NCBI GenBank assembly: GCA_027919835.1
Contig: JANVFP010000016.1
Span: 620,001 to 684,000 of the forward strand
Reading direction: 5' to 3'
Source: Lentinula raphanica
Taxonomy: Eukaryota > Basidiomycota > Agaricomycetes > Agaricales > Omphalotaceae
DNA: 64,000 bases
Shown: piece by piece, positions 1 through 9,804 of the stretch
Numbering within the stretch: position 1 is the stretch's first letter
Layout: every line of letters starts with the position of its first letter
The notes under the pieces: generated by a model
What the model saw: the letters and a program-made list of their open reading frames with translations, nothing else
What the model was told of the DNA's origin: nothing
The model's database searches: none
Translations under genes and position numbers: made by a program

Positions 1-416
1 TGTACCTCAGACTCTCCACTGAGGTAGCCGTGAAGTTTTTCCGCGCCAAAGGGACTGGTGTGTTGGGGTTGGTGAGGACGAGTATGCTGAAAAAAATGAT
101 AACGAATATCAATAACTTTGAAGAATGAACGAGCCACAAGCGGAGGATAGTTTTTTGTGAAAAAGCAATAACCGACCTCTTGAGACTCCTCTTCGAAGAT
201 GATCTTGAGGTCCCTGGCGTCTAGCTCCCTAGAGGAAAGTCCTGATCCTGATCCTGATCCTGGTAGAGGAGCCCGTTTTAGGTATGCGGAACCTTGCACG
301 CCTGTAGAGCCCGCAGGACGCATGGAATTAGGGGCAGCAGACAAGGGCGCAGCGGTAACGGTGGATGCGGCACCGACAGCGAGAACGGCGGTAAGCACGG
401 TATGCGAGTGAACCAT
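1..416 (-). CDS. Secreted His-rich family protein, copy 1 (partial, cut by window edge)
   Basis: The start is the ATG at 416, chosen because the next residues (MVHSHTVLTAVLAVGAAST...) form a signal peptide that matches the starts of the two neighbouring paralogues. Exon 1 runs 416-177 and contains a short Gly-Ser repeat and a Lys-Arg pair; it ends in the conserved EEESQE sequence at a GT donor. Exon 2 starts at 86 after ...TTTTTTCAG and encodes a His/Pro-rich stretch (HTRPHQPQH). A possible donor GTACA at positions 5-1 matches where the paralogues splice, so the rest lies outside the window. The function is unknown; export from the cell is inferred from the signal peptide. Confidence 0.7.
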   Translation of the reverse strand, partial: MVHSHTVLTAVLAVGAASTVTAAPLSAAPNSMRPAGSTGVQGSAYLKRAPLPGSGSGSGLSSRELDARDLKIIFEEESQEVGYCFFTKNYPPLVARSFFKVIDIRYHFFQHTRPHQPQHTSPFGAEKLHGYLSGESEV

Positions 417-1182
417 TTTGTCAATGTGAAATGCACAGAAGTGTTGGGATAAAGACGACCGGCGGCTTTTGATGCTGAGTTGAATTGCGAAGATGCGAAA
501 TAGGCGTCGAAAGAGACCAGCTCTGTTGGGGGGAAAGAAAGTTTTAGGCTGGGAGGGGTTTTTAGACGATTTGGTTAGGACTCCGGATCAATGATTGATC
601 AAGCTCAAGGGCTGTACCATGATAACAGTTAGGTTAAAACTCGCGCGACACACGCGACGAGCTTGATGATAAGTTGATTTCCGATGGAGGTTCAGACCGT
701 TTAGTTGCTAGAGCCGAAGGGTAAATTAGGGTAAATTCTGGTGGATTTTGACCCAGAGAACCATCTCGAGCAGCCAGAAATCAAGCAGGAGTTCCTGAGG
801 AGGAGAGTAGTCAAAAGGTTTTGAAGCCTCTTGAAGATCGAAGTTGTCTTCCGTGACTCGTGAGGTTGAAGCTATTACCAAATATAGTCAAACACTGCTT
901 ATCTTATCTTCCTCACTGAATCACTTCAACAACTCAACTGCCTTCGTCCTCTTCTACTACCACTCTTTCTATTTCACCTTTTTTCTTTTCTTTATTAGTG
1001 CTCGAACTCAATTTGTTTATCAAGGATCTATTCAACAGCTCTGTACCCTTGCGAAGAGCGAACTTGAGTTGCAACAGCCTCCTCGCCCTCATGCGATCTG
1101 CAAAAACGACGATGGCATCCCCACCATCCAACTTCATTTCATTCGTGGTAATGATAGATACGCATACGCATACAATTCTATA
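417..1182. other. Intergenic region between His-rich copies 1 and 2
   Basis: No convincing gene is seen. The part next to copy 1 holds a conserved upstream block (about 503-530) that is also found before copies 2 and 3. The stretch 890-1000 is CT-rich on the plus strand. Short open frames here have no start context, splice signals or recognisable motif. Confidence 0.5.
503..530 (-). promoter_or_regulatory. Conserved upstream block of the His-rich family, copy 1
   Basis: The minus-strand sequence around CAGAGCTGGTCTCTTTCGAC is shared almost unchanged upstream of all three His-rich genes (here, about 2381-2406 and 4600-4626). It lies about 70-115 bases before each ATG. It is either a promoter/5'-UTR element or simply sequence carried along by the tandem duplication. 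Confidence 0.5.
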
Positions 1183-2291
1183 TCAATCCAAGTCGTCACC
1201 GAAAGAACCTCCAGAACTGCCTTCAACTCGAACGTCCCGGCGCTGCATGGGGGAAGCTGGAGATCCGGTGGGAGAAGGTGCAGAGCCGGTCGCGGAACCG
1301 GTAGGACTCTGAGATGGTCTGGGCTTATTAGTCTGTGACTTATAGGACTGTCTGACAGCTGTGGTCGCCATGCTGAGCAGTTCACTGGCAGGATCGTTCT
1401 GTGCGAGGACGTCTTTATAAAGCTGCTGGCAGTTCTCGTTCTTGAGATCGCCCTTGCACTCCAATGCTGCTTTCTTGAAATCGGGGACTCCTGCTTTGAT
1501 CTTCTTCCACTTTGCACTGGCAGAGTTCGTGTCCGCATGGGAGGAGGAGGATGCACCGAGAGTGGTATTGGTATCCTTGGTATCTGTCGGTGGGAGCTGA
1601 GGAGCGTTCATTTGAGGAGAACGGCTCCTGAGCGTGATCGGAATAGGGACAGGGACGGGAACGACTTCGATGGGTCGTTCGTGGACGACATGAGGACGAG
1701 CGTGAGCCTGAATCGAGGACAGAAGAGAAGAATGTTCAAAGAAATTCGGATAGGCTGGTAAGGAGATAAAACATACCCCAATGTACTCGAGCTCCTCTCC
1801 AAGATGGTTCGGAACGTAGGGGTGCTCCTCGAAAGTGACATCGATCTCTTCCCCACCATGGTGGTAATGATGATGAGGGGGATATCCGTCAGCCTGCTCC
1901 TCACCAAGATGATGAGCATGTCCTCCACCAAAGTGATTGACATGATGGAGGAGAAGGTGAGGACGAGGATCCTGCAAGAGTAAAAGAATCCGGATATCAG
2001 TATCAAACAAGCGACGAATTTGACGAAGATACCACTAACCTCATGAGATTCCTCTACGACTCGGATGATGTCGAGTTCCTGGACATCTGGCTTCGCGGAG
2101 GAAACGCCTGGTACGGGTCCTGGCAGAGGCGCTGGCTTCGAAGGATTGGAAAGCTGGACTGTGGAACTTGGGATGCCTACAGTGACAGAAGCACCCATAG
2201 TAGGGCGGAAAGGCAAGGGTACAGCGCTAACGGTGGATGCGGCTCCAACAGCGAGAACGGCTGGGAGTATGATAGTATACGGGTAAACCAT
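1183..2291 (-). CDS. Secreted His-rich family protein, copy 2
   Basis: Three exons (2291-2040, 1971-1777, 1707-1183) join in phase to give about 323 residues. The ATG at 2291 starts a signal peptide (MVYPYTIILPAVLAVGAAST). Exon 2 is rich in His and acidic residues, with runs such as HHVNHFGGGHAHH and PPHHHYHHGG. Exon 3 begins with an HERP-IEV-VPVPVPIP segment shared with copy 3, continues through a Ser/Thr/Pro-rich region, has an Arg-Arg pair near the end and finishes in GDDLD. Copy 3 has the same exon plan and the same last residues. No known domain is recognised. Metal binding by the His clusters and kexin cleavage at the dibasic sites are inferences only. Confidence 0.75.
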
Positions 2292-3128
2292 GTTATGGGC
2301 AATGAGACGAGTTGTGAAGTGTTGGATTAAGACGACCTGCGGCTTGGAAGGTGGGTAGAGAGCTTCAGGGAGAGGTTGAAGGCGTTGAAAGAGACCAGCT
2401 CTGTTCAAGGGGAGAAGGAAAGAACCTGAAAAAACAGCTCGTTGTTTTGTGGGGAAGGGATGTTTATCATACAAAAATAATGCACAGTTGTCAGAATCGT
2501 CAACCGGAGCTAGGGCTGCTGAAACTCGCTCATCAACTTCAAGCGCATTTCAAGCATTCCGATGGAGATCTGAAAATTGAACAATGAACAATGAACGTTC
2601 GACGTTCGAGTACTTTATTTCAAGCAACTGTGATTCTCTGTGATTGCACCACCGCATAACGGCTCTTGAGAGAGAAACTTGGAGGGCTGGTACTAGTCTG
2701 ACCCATGAAGATTGCTTGAGCTGGTGCCGCACGCCAGTTGAGCACTGAGCAGCATCCAGGCAGCATCTTTTTTTCTCCCCGTCGGGGACAAAACTTGAAT
2801 GATGAGATAGATATCGGCTAGGGGTCCGATAGGGCAGCGTTCGCCGTTGACGTTCATGAGATTCGAGAGGCAGTGAGAGGAGAGGCCTGGAGCACGGCTG
2901 AGATGAGTCGACCACAGTCGACCACCTCGGTCCATTGGTATACGAAGAGGTAGTACATAAGACATTCTTCAAATTTTCAAAAGAAAGCGTTTGACATCAA
3001 TGTCGAATGGATACTTTGAATTCGCGGTTCACTCTTTGATCAACGATCTCACACCAACCAGCTACTTCATTTCATTCATTATCACAATGTACGACAGGAT
3101 GTCCAGTCTCAGACCTACTCCGCATGCA
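2292..3128. other. Intergenic region between His-rich copies 2 and 3
   Basis: The copy-2 upstream block lies at about 2381-2406. Open frames at 2550-2972 on the minus strand have no signal peptide, splice pattern or recognisable motif and are not called as genes. Nothing else is evident. Confidence 0.5.
2381..2406 (-). promoter_or_regulatory. Conserved upstream block of the His-rich family, copy 2
   Basis: Second occurrence of the shared block, here GAACAGAGCTGGTCTCTTTC on the minus strand, about 90-115 bases before the ATG at 2291. It is the least similar of the three at its edges but identical over the core. Confidence 0.45.
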
Positions 3129-4533
3129 TCAATCCAAGTCATCCCCGAGCTGAGGACCTGAGGGATTCGAGCGACGAATGGGTGCATTGGGTGCACCAAC
3201 ATGCTCGGAACCTGGAGTATTGCTGGAAGTATCAAGAAGGGGCTGGCTAGACGAAAGGGAATGACCAGTTGGATCGGAAGAGACAACTCCATTGCGCGGA
3301 ACCTGAGCGCCAGGAGTGGGAACAGTCGAACCTTGCATCGGACTGCCAAGTTGACGGCGGTGCACGGAGAGAAGGGAAGAATCTGTTGGAGAATTTGACG
3401 AAGAGTGTGTCGTGAGACCAGCAGGACTCTTCAGCTGAGTACCGGAAACACCACTACCGCCAGGGGTTTTCTGCCAATGTTCCGTCATTGTTTTCGCCAC
3501 CAAATCGGCCAATTGCTGATCTATCCCATTTGCACGCTGGTACATATGCGTCTCCGAATAATGGCCATTTGCAACTTGTATTTGTTTTGTCCAATCTTCA
3601 GGTTCCGATTCTTTTAGTGCAGCCAGATTACCTTGAAGAATCTCCTCCTTGCTTTTAGCACGGGGAAGGAGTATCGCAACTTTTGTTCCTGGAGAAGATG
3701 GGACACTGGAAGGCAATCGAGGCAATTGAGGAGATCTCCGCTCAAGAGATCGAATCTGGTGGTCGACTGGGACAGAGACAGGGACGGGAATGACCTCGAC
3801 GGGTTGCTCGTGCGAGCGCTCGTGTACGAGCGGAAGAGCATGATACTGGATTTGAGAAGAGAAGAATGATCAGAAAAGAAGGCGCAGGACACTAATATGT
3901 TAAGAAGTTGAACATACCTCAACGTGCTCCAGCTCATCACTGAAACGGTGATTGTCGGGACTGAAGTGTTCGTCGAGCTCAACATCGATTGCAAAGTCCT
4001 CTACACCATCTTCATGACGGAGCTCAGGGTGGGGGTGGTGGGGTTGTTCCTCGAAATCGAGACCAAATTCCTCGTCGTCGAAGCGAGGATGACGGTCCTT
4101 GAACTCGATTTCCTCGTGATGGAAATGAGGGTGACCTGCCTCGAGCTCCTCACTCTGATGATCGTGACGTTCCCCACCAAAGTGATTGACAAACTGGTAG
4201 GGTTGATGGTGAAGTTGCTACAAATGAGAAGAACAAAAGAATGTCAGTACCAACGACAACAGGCGACGAGCGACGGATATGGGGAATAGAAAAACAAACC
4301 TCATGAGACTCCTCTTCGTAGATGATATCGAGTTCTGGGACATCTACCTCCGCAGTGGTGGTAAATCCCTGGACCGATCTTGTAGGTGGCAATGGAGAGT
4401 CCGGCATGATGTCTACAGCACCCGTAGAACCACGAGCAGAGGCTCCTGCGTCAGAAGGCAGAGGTGCCGCACCAACGGTCGATACGGCGCCAACAGCAAA
4501 GACGGCTGTGAGTATGGTATGCGAGTAAACCAT
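3129..4533 (-). CDS. Secreted His-rich family protein, copy 3
   Basis: Three exons (4533-4300, 4217-3918, 3845-3129) join in phase to give about 416 residues. The signal peptide is MVYSHTILTAVFAVGAVSTV. Exon 1 ends in DIIYEEESHE, as in copy 2. Exon 2 alternates His and acidic residues (HFGGERHDHQSEELEAGH and further). Exon 3 is longer than in copy 2, with a helical, charged middle section, Ser/Thr/Pro-rich tail, several Arg-Arg pairs (VHRRQL, APIRRSN) and the same final GDDLD. The conserved exon phases and ends across three copies show a real gene family. The biochemical role is unknown. Confidence 0.75.
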
Positions 4534-5169
4534 GTTTTTGAGAAAAGAAGCGTTGAATAAGACGACCGGCGGCTTAGTGCTTGAGTGCAAAGATGCGTTG
4601 AGGCGTCGAAGAGACCAGCTCTGTTGGGGGAAAAACCTAGAGTTCGAGGGATTTGGGCTTGGTTTATATCGAGAAAATTCAAGGGCTGTCACTGGGTGTG
4701 AAAGGCTGCACCGCCGCTCCAGCCTCCATACATATTACATATGACCTGGCCCAAAATTCGCTCATCTTGCATAACTTTCTGATGGAGTCTTCATCGGCTA
4801 AGTACCTTCAATGTTCATCTTGAATCTTCATTTGAGGCAATTAGAGAGCAAGCCTGCGGAATACCGTGGCTTGTTATAGAGCACCAAAATCTTTCCGATC
4901 CCAGTGGTCGCAACCAGTCGAAACCTGAAGACCTTAGGCTTGGTACATTGATGGATGTCGTCGGACGCGATGATCATGAGTGGCATTGAGCAGGCAGTGC
5001 TGAAGCCTGAGTGGGACCTTTGGATTACGAAATATATTCCCAGGCAAACGTGACGGCTAATGGCCCGGCGGCTAAGTACAGGCCGCTACGTATACACCTA
5101 TCGTTCTTACTCTCAAGTTGCTCTCAAGACCTTTCTTCCTTGATTTTAACTTCCATTTTCACACTACTC
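4534..5169. other. Intergenic region, divergent promoters of His-rich copy 3 and GFA gene 1
   Basis: The region holds the third conserved upstream block (about 4600-4626) next to the His-rich gene. A CT-rich stretch before the GFA start (5100-5169) resembles the one before the second GFA gene. No gene is seen. Confidence 0.5.
4600..4626 (-). promoter_or_regulatory. Conserved upstream block of the His-rich family, copy 3
   Basis: Third occurrence of the shared block (CCAACAGAGCTGGTCTCTTC on the minus strand), about 70-95 bases before the ATG at 4533. Confidence 0.5.
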
Positions 5170-5801
5170 ATGCCCTTCCATGGTACTTGTCTCTGCGGCG
5201 GAATCACGTTCCAAGTTGATCAAGAACCGCTAATGTAAGTAGTACATACTGGCCATGGATGCAACCTCCGTTACTCAACGTGCTTGTTATCACCGTCCAG
5301 GATAAGTTGCTGCCACTGTTCCAACTGCAAAAAATATACGGGCACCGTTTTTACTACCAACGTGGTTTTCCTAGCCGAGGTCAGTCTCCAACTCCACGTA
5401 GCATGCAAAAAACTTTTCCGAGTCTTGCCAAGTCAACATATCCGTTTTCCTCGACTCGCAACTGACCTGCTATAATCTCACAGTCCGTATCTGTCACCAA
5501 AGGAGAAGACCTGATAAGCACCTATCAGGATGCTGCCCAGGACTCTGGTAATGCTCTTAAACGCATCTTTTGTAGTCGATGTGGCTCGCCTCTCTATAAT
5601 CAAGGTTTCGGAGACTTTGGCAGAACGTTGGCAGTGTTTACCAGCGCTCTGACGGATTTTGGGAATAGGGAGGATGAGAAACCACAGATTGAGTTTTATA
5701 CGAAGGATAGGACTGCTTGGATGCATCCGATAGAGGGTGCGGAACAGGCCAAGACTAGACCGGATAGATACAGTAACAACCCCGAGTCCAAGACGGAATA
5801 G
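5170..5801 (+). CDS. GFA-domain protein, copy 1 (glutathione-dependent formaldehyde-activating enzyme-like)
   Basis: Three exons (5170-5234, 5301-5379, 5484-5801) give 153 residues, a normal size for this family. Zinc-binding cysteines appear in the family order: GTCLCGG near residue 7, then a CCHCSNC cluster after the first intron, then FCSRCGSPL in the last exon. The family includes bacterial Gfa and CENP-V; many fungal members have no assigned substrate, so formaldehyde activation should not be assumed. A close paralogue with identical intron positions lies at 8959-9592. Relative to it, this copy has a Thr in place of a Tyr (VFTSALTDF) and a longer C-terminus. Confidence 0.85.
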
Positions 5802-6298
5802 TGAAGGGTTTTCTCAGCCAAATTGACGGAAACTGTTTATCAACGATAAGTACTTCCTATCGATGATATCGATGAACTTTGATATCATAACTCAACCTCC
5901 TCTCAGTCCCATTAGCCCATTGCACCACAGATAATCGTCGAGCGCTCAACGTTCAACCCGAATTATCTTTCTAGCTTGAACAGTCATTGAGTCAGATTTA
6001 CCTTTTATCATCATGGTGCCAGGTGATGTCGTATGTCGCACGATACTTTAGGTACGAGCGTGCCAGATGATGACTGAGTACTGATGAAGGGACTGGAATC
6101 GGTCCTATAGAGACCGAACTCCTAAGGTTCGCTCGTTTTTTCTACTCACCGCGTACACGATTCTCCTTTAGACTTCGTTATTTCTTATCAATTGACCAAT
6201 TCTCTCGTTAGATCTATCCACTCACACTGAGCAGTGAGCATTCTCAACCCCAGGGATTGTATGATTCATGCAACACCAATTCAATATTTCGTCACAAG
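5802..6298. other. Decayed downstream half of the left GFA segmental copy
   Basis: After the GFA stop the sequence still resembles the region after GFA gene 2 (for example TGAAGGGTTTT and a TATCGATGATATCG-like stretch), then reaches a broken stub of the molybdenum-cofactor gene (see 6031-6150). The rest shows nothing coding. Confidence 0.55.
6031..6150 (+). pseudogene. Truncated remnant of the gephyrin-like gene start
   Basis: Patches of this stretch match the intact gene at 9800-10175: ATGTCGCACGATA and TACGAG (intact first exon), CGTGCCAGATGATGA, GGGACTGGAATCGGTCCTAT and AGAGACCGAAC, followed by the same downstream GCTCGTTTTTTCTACTCA found after the intact exon 2. Large internal deletions and frame breaks leave no open reading frame. 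It sits downstream of GFA gene 1 just as the intact gene sits downstream of GFA gene 2, so it is best read as the decayed half of a segmental duplication. Confidence 0.6.
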
Positions 6299-6306
6299 CC
6301 ACAAGC

Positions 6307-6336
6307 CAGGGGGGTCCATGTAATAGAAAATGAGGG
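6307..6336 (+). repeat. Left terminal inverted repeat of the hAT-like element
   Basis: Thirty bases, perfectly complementary to 8768-8797. They are preceded directly by the CCACAAGC octamer at 6299-6306. Confidence 0.85.
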
Positions 6337-6510
6337 GTCCATGTAATTCCCTTGCTTGTCAAGGGTTCTTGGGGGTGTATAATTCATAAGCGCCGGTTGT
6401 TTTCCGTAAACAACGGGAACAAATAATTACCTAATGCCAAGCGCCTGAACGGCGTGAACTTCACTGCTCTGTTCGGTTTTTTTGGGATGCTAACCATAGA
6501 ACACTACTAG

Positions 6511-6859
6511 CGAAGACGAACAACCTACATACCAAGAAGGCTTTTGCCTGCGAATTTGACTTCGAACTCGGAAAGTGTCCCTGGAGACGATGGAATTCTT
6601 CCGATGCTCAGATTGAGTGTGCACAGAAGGTGCGTCCAAAATACATCAATGTAGACAACAAACAATTAATGATTTTTCATTCTAGGTTGCCCTTACAAAT
6701 ATACCAGATGATTTATATTATCTTCGAGCACAGAAACTTGAGGATGCGCAAATCGCAACGCCAGTTATCCTCGATGAAAGTTACTCTTGCTGCGGACCAA
6801 TTTCATACACTGCAGAAGACTTTAATGCAACCTCAAGCAACCTCTCCTACCGCTCATAA
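6511..6859 (+). CDS. Coding-like fragment inside the transposon, unknown
   Basis: Two blocks read in one frame across a plausible intron (6630-6685, GTGCGT...TTCTAG). The first contains ACEFDFELGKCPWRRWNS, the second a stretch ending in YTAEDFNATSSNLSYRS and a stop at 6857-6859. The frame stays open upstream of 6511 but no convincing start codon is seen. No family is recognised. It could be part of an element-encoded protein or captured host sequence. Confidence 0.3.
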
Positions 6860-7019
6860 CGTCTCAGTGAAGGAACACAACAGAAAAACTCGAACACATA
6901 TTTCCAAAGAAAACAGTCCACCTCAGGGCAGCACACTCAGAAAGTAGCCTGTACGTCTCGCTCGCCACTCTAGCTTTTGTTCGAATCTGATGGATGTGAT
7001 CAATCACATCTATGTAGTG

Positions 7020-7032
7020 CCCCCCCCCCCCC
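7020..7032. repeat. Poly-C run
   Basis: Thirteen consecutive C residues inside the transposon; a simple repeat whose length is error-prone in sequencing. Confidence 0.8.
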
Positions 7033-7145
7033 TTTTCGCACATTCAGCAAATGCGATTCACGCGCCATTTCGAATAGTTGTGCAAGTTATCATGTTTTGT
7101 AGTCGTTGGCTTTTGCGCGCTCTCTCCAGGGTGCCGGTCACTGTC

Positions 7146-7235
7146 TAAAGCTTCTACACTCGCACGTCACCCCTCTGACCACAGCGTTGAGCTGCCATCT
7201 CCGTTCGTGTATCTGTAAAGCTTCTACACTCGCAC
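7146..7235. repeat. Pair of 20-bp direct repeats inside the transposon
   Basis: The 20-mer TAAAGCTTCTACACTCGCAC occurs at 7146-7165 and again at 7216-7235, exactly 70 bases apart. Short subterminal or internal repeats of this kind are common in DNA transposons. Confidence 0.7.
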
Positions 7236-7716
7236 AACAGCATTGAACGGCTTTTTGGCCACTTCCTGAAAGCTGTATTTTCATCTTTACCTGTGCCGGT
7301 TCCACTGGTATGACTCCTGTATCCAGCCCTGGAAGTTGTTGCATGCGCGTTCGGTCCATCCTGGATTGACTTTCAACAACTGTGGCGATATCTATGGAAT
7401 CAATAGGAAAGTGTTACTGGAACATTGTCTATTCAAGGCTAGAACTCAATTTTCTATCTTTCTGCTTTTTGTATCTTGACGTTGGCTTCTTAGCCTTTGA
7501 CTTCTACTGCTGACCGTGTCCAATCAAACAACCTCGAAAATCAACCCTACAATGTCTACTATGATAAATACAAAGGTAGTGTACGCCGATATTTATCTGT
7601 CATCACCATAACTAATCATGCTTTTCAGTTTGGTCTACAGCAGGTTGGCCGATAAATAACGCGCGCGCTTCACAGGAGCGCGAAGACATGGTAAAAACTC
7701 GGAGCCATGAAGTCTG

Positions 7717-7911
7717 CCCCTTGCCCCTAAAAACATTCTTATCATCCCCGACAATTACAAAACAGTCCTTGCCGGTAGACATGTTATTGCAAAATTTTCT
7801 ATATTGCATGCATCTGATACCGTATGGAAAGTGGATTTCTTTGATGGGGTCATCGAATCTCTGGATCCTATTGAACCTACTCCTGATGATATTTGGGATC
7901 ATTATTTCTAA
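7717..7911 (+). CDS. Coding-like exon inside the transposon, unknown
   Basis: One plus-strand frame stays open from about 7717 to the TAA at 7909-7911 and reads naturally (NILIIPDNYKTVLAGRHVIA, later SLDPIEPTPDDIWDHYF). There is no ATG in frame; a stop precedes it, so it would need an upstream exon. The family is not recognised. Confidence 0.3.
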   Translation, partial: PLAPKNILIIPDNYKTVLAGRHVIAKFSILHASDTVWKVDFFDGVIESLDPIEPTPDDIWDHYF

Positions 7912-8057
7912 CATATCTCACTCTTTGTTTGTATGATGTATATGATGATTCATGTTCTCAAATTGTAACTGTGTACACAACTTCAGACTCCTACCTACTC
8001 CTGAAATTTGAAATTTCAAGCAAGGGTGCAGGCGCCGAAAGGCGCCGTTTTTCTAGT

Positions 8058-8125
8058 AGAAAATGAGGGTATCGCAAAACCTGTTGGGGTCTATTTGGCT
8101 CCTCTTAGGTAAGCCCCTGAGCCGG
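8058..8125 (+). repeat. Internal inverted copy of the right inner end of the transposon
   Basis: About 68 bases starting TAGAAAATGAGGG and ending GCCCCTGAGCC are the reverse complement of about 8714-8780, next to the right terminus. The two arms enclose about 590 bases. They suggest a nested or rearranged second copy of the same element family. A GGCGCC-GAAA-GGCGCC hairpin lies just before it at 8031-8046. Confidence 0.75.
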
Positions 8126-8356
8126 TTCTGAGCCGATCATGCCGAAGCGGCGCTCTCCTTTCACCCACCAGCAGTTCATCGACATCATCCACATATCTTT
8201 CTGTCCTTTCCATCGTTTTTATCCATTGATCATGTCGAAATGGTCAACGCTGTACTCTATGATAGTCATCTGCTCCAATCTATACTATCTTATGCCATCT
8301 ACTACCTCTATGCCTCCCAAGCCGCCTGAAAGTATATCTCTCCACCCAGAAAAGAG

Positions 8357-8433
8357 CTCCTTGTACATTGTGATTTATGTGGAAAATCATACACAATCAC
8401 TAAAAGTGGTAATGCAATGCTCAGAATAAAGCT
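8357..8433 (+). CDS. Fragment resembling a BED-type zinc finger (transposase remnant?)
   Basis: The plus-strand frame reads LVHCDLCGKSYTITKSGNAM, then LRIKL and shortly a stop. A Cys-x2-Cys-Gly-Lys followed by SGN..LR resembles the DNA-binding BED finger of hAT transposases, although the usual His after the LR is replaced. It is an isolated fragment with an upstream in-frame stop. The match fits the hAT assignment made from the element ends, but on its own it is weak. Confidence 0.35.
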
Positions 8434-8713
8434 CTATTGGATATCATAGAGCGATTGGGGGATATCTTCTCGGATATCACTCAATGAGTTAGACGTTTCC
8501 GTGCCCCAGCAAGGTTCCATGACTCGTTAAATGTGTACTTCCTAAGATAACGGAGTTGAAGACAGTCAGGTGGGCTAATTAGTTATCGTACTACTTGCAG
8601 CTATGTACATGTCCAAATCAACAGTATAATTACATTTCTCGCCTCGTCTCATGTTCTGAATCGCTACCTCTCAGAGACACCGGCTCACTCTCGGCTTTCA
8701 TTCGGCACATCAT

Positions 8714-8797
8714 GGCTCAGGGGCTTACCTAAGAGGAGCCAAATAGACCCCAACAGGTTTTGCGATACCCTCATTTTCTATTACATGGACCCCCCTG
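8714..8797 (-). repeat. Right terminal and subterminal inverted repeat of the transposon
   Basis: 8768-8797 pairs with the left terminus at 6307-6336. The adjoining stretch from about 8714 to 8780 pairs with 8058-8125. CCACAAGC follows directly at 8798-8805. Confidence 0.8.
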
Positions 8798-8958
8798 CCA
8801 CAAGCTATGAATTCAAAGAGAATTCAAGCATCGAGAGAAAACCCGCAACAGCTTTGGTCAATTTGACCGAGAATACTCCGTGTTGCTTCAGGCTTTAAAA
8901 CCTTTGCGGACTTCCAGCCTGGTCTTCCTTGTTTCTCACTTTCACTGTTACACTACTC

Positions 8959-9592
8959 ATGCCCTTCCACGGTACTTGTCTCTGCGGTGGAATCACATTT
9001 CGAGTCGATCAAGAACCAGTGGTGTAAGTAGTACTTACTGGCCATGAATGCGGCGACCTCCGTCTGAACTCAACGTGCTTATCACCACTGACATCTAGGA
9101 TAAGTTGTTGCCACTGTTCCAACTGTAAACAGTACACAGGCACCGTTTTCACGACGAATGTCGTTTTCCCTGCCGAGGTCAGTAGTCTCCAACCAGTTCT
9201 CATTCCTCCCCATATAGTAGCACTCCGACTCTGCGTGGTAAACCTTACCAAACTAACTGAACCATTTCTCACCATCCTGTGTTTCTACGCAGTCCGTGAC
9301 TGTCACCAAAGGGCAAGACCTAACAAGCAGCTATCAAGATGCTGCACAGGACTCCGGTAACGCGCTCAAACGGATCTTCTGTAGTCGATGTGGCTCGCCT
9401 CTCTATAACCAAGGTGGAGACTTTGGCAGAACGTTGGCAGTGTTTTACAGCGCTTTGACGGATTTTGGGACCGGGGAAGATAAGAAACCGCAGGTTGAGT
9501 TTTATACGAAGGATAGGACTCCTTGGGTACATCCGATAGAGGGTGCGGAACAGGCCAGGACTAAGCCTGGTAGAGCTGATGATAAACTTTGA
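8959..9592 (+). CDS. GFA-domain protein, copy 2
   Basis: Three exons (8959-9023, 9099-9177, 9293-9592) give 147 residues. The zinc ligands are the same as in copy 1: GTCLCGG, a CCHCSNC cluster split by the first intron, and FCSRCGSPL. Most residues match the protein at 5170-5801; differences are scattered and the C-terminus is shorter. It ends 212 bases before the molybdenum-cofactor gene on the same strand, the arrangement that was also present in the decayed left copy. Substrate unknown. Confidence 0.87.
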
Positions 9593-9804
9593 GTCGGATC
9601 GGATGAAATGAAGGGTTTTTCTTCGGCCAGCCCTATGCATGCTGCTCATCACAATAAATACTCTCTGTCGATGATGTCGGCAACTCCTTGTACCATAATT
9701 GAATCCTTTTTTGACCTTCTTCATTCCTCGAGCCGATATGATGATTGCGCCACAGATGGATGGTTGGGCGCTAAATCCGCCTTTCACTTTTCATTTCGCC
9801 AGTC

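Larger units (their letters stand above)
6299..8805. mobile_element. hAT-like DNA transposon with 8-bp target-site duplication
   Basis: A 30-bp perfect terminal inverted repeat begins CAGGGGGGTCCATG: the left end is 6307-6336 and the right end is 8768-8797. The element (6307-8797, 2,491 bp) is flanked on both sides by the identical octamer CCACAAGC (6299-6306 and 8798-8805). An 8-bp target duplication and termini starting CAGGG are typical of hAT elements; KDZ/Zisupton-type elements also make 8-bp duplications and are an alternative. Internal coding is fragmentary and no full transposase is visible, so the element is probably non-autonomous. The perfect ends and duplication suggest a fairly recent insertion. 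Confidence 0.8.

Noticed and set aside
7020..7032. Poly-C run as a functional element
   Set aside because: A plain homopolymer inside a transposon, best seen as a simple repeat.
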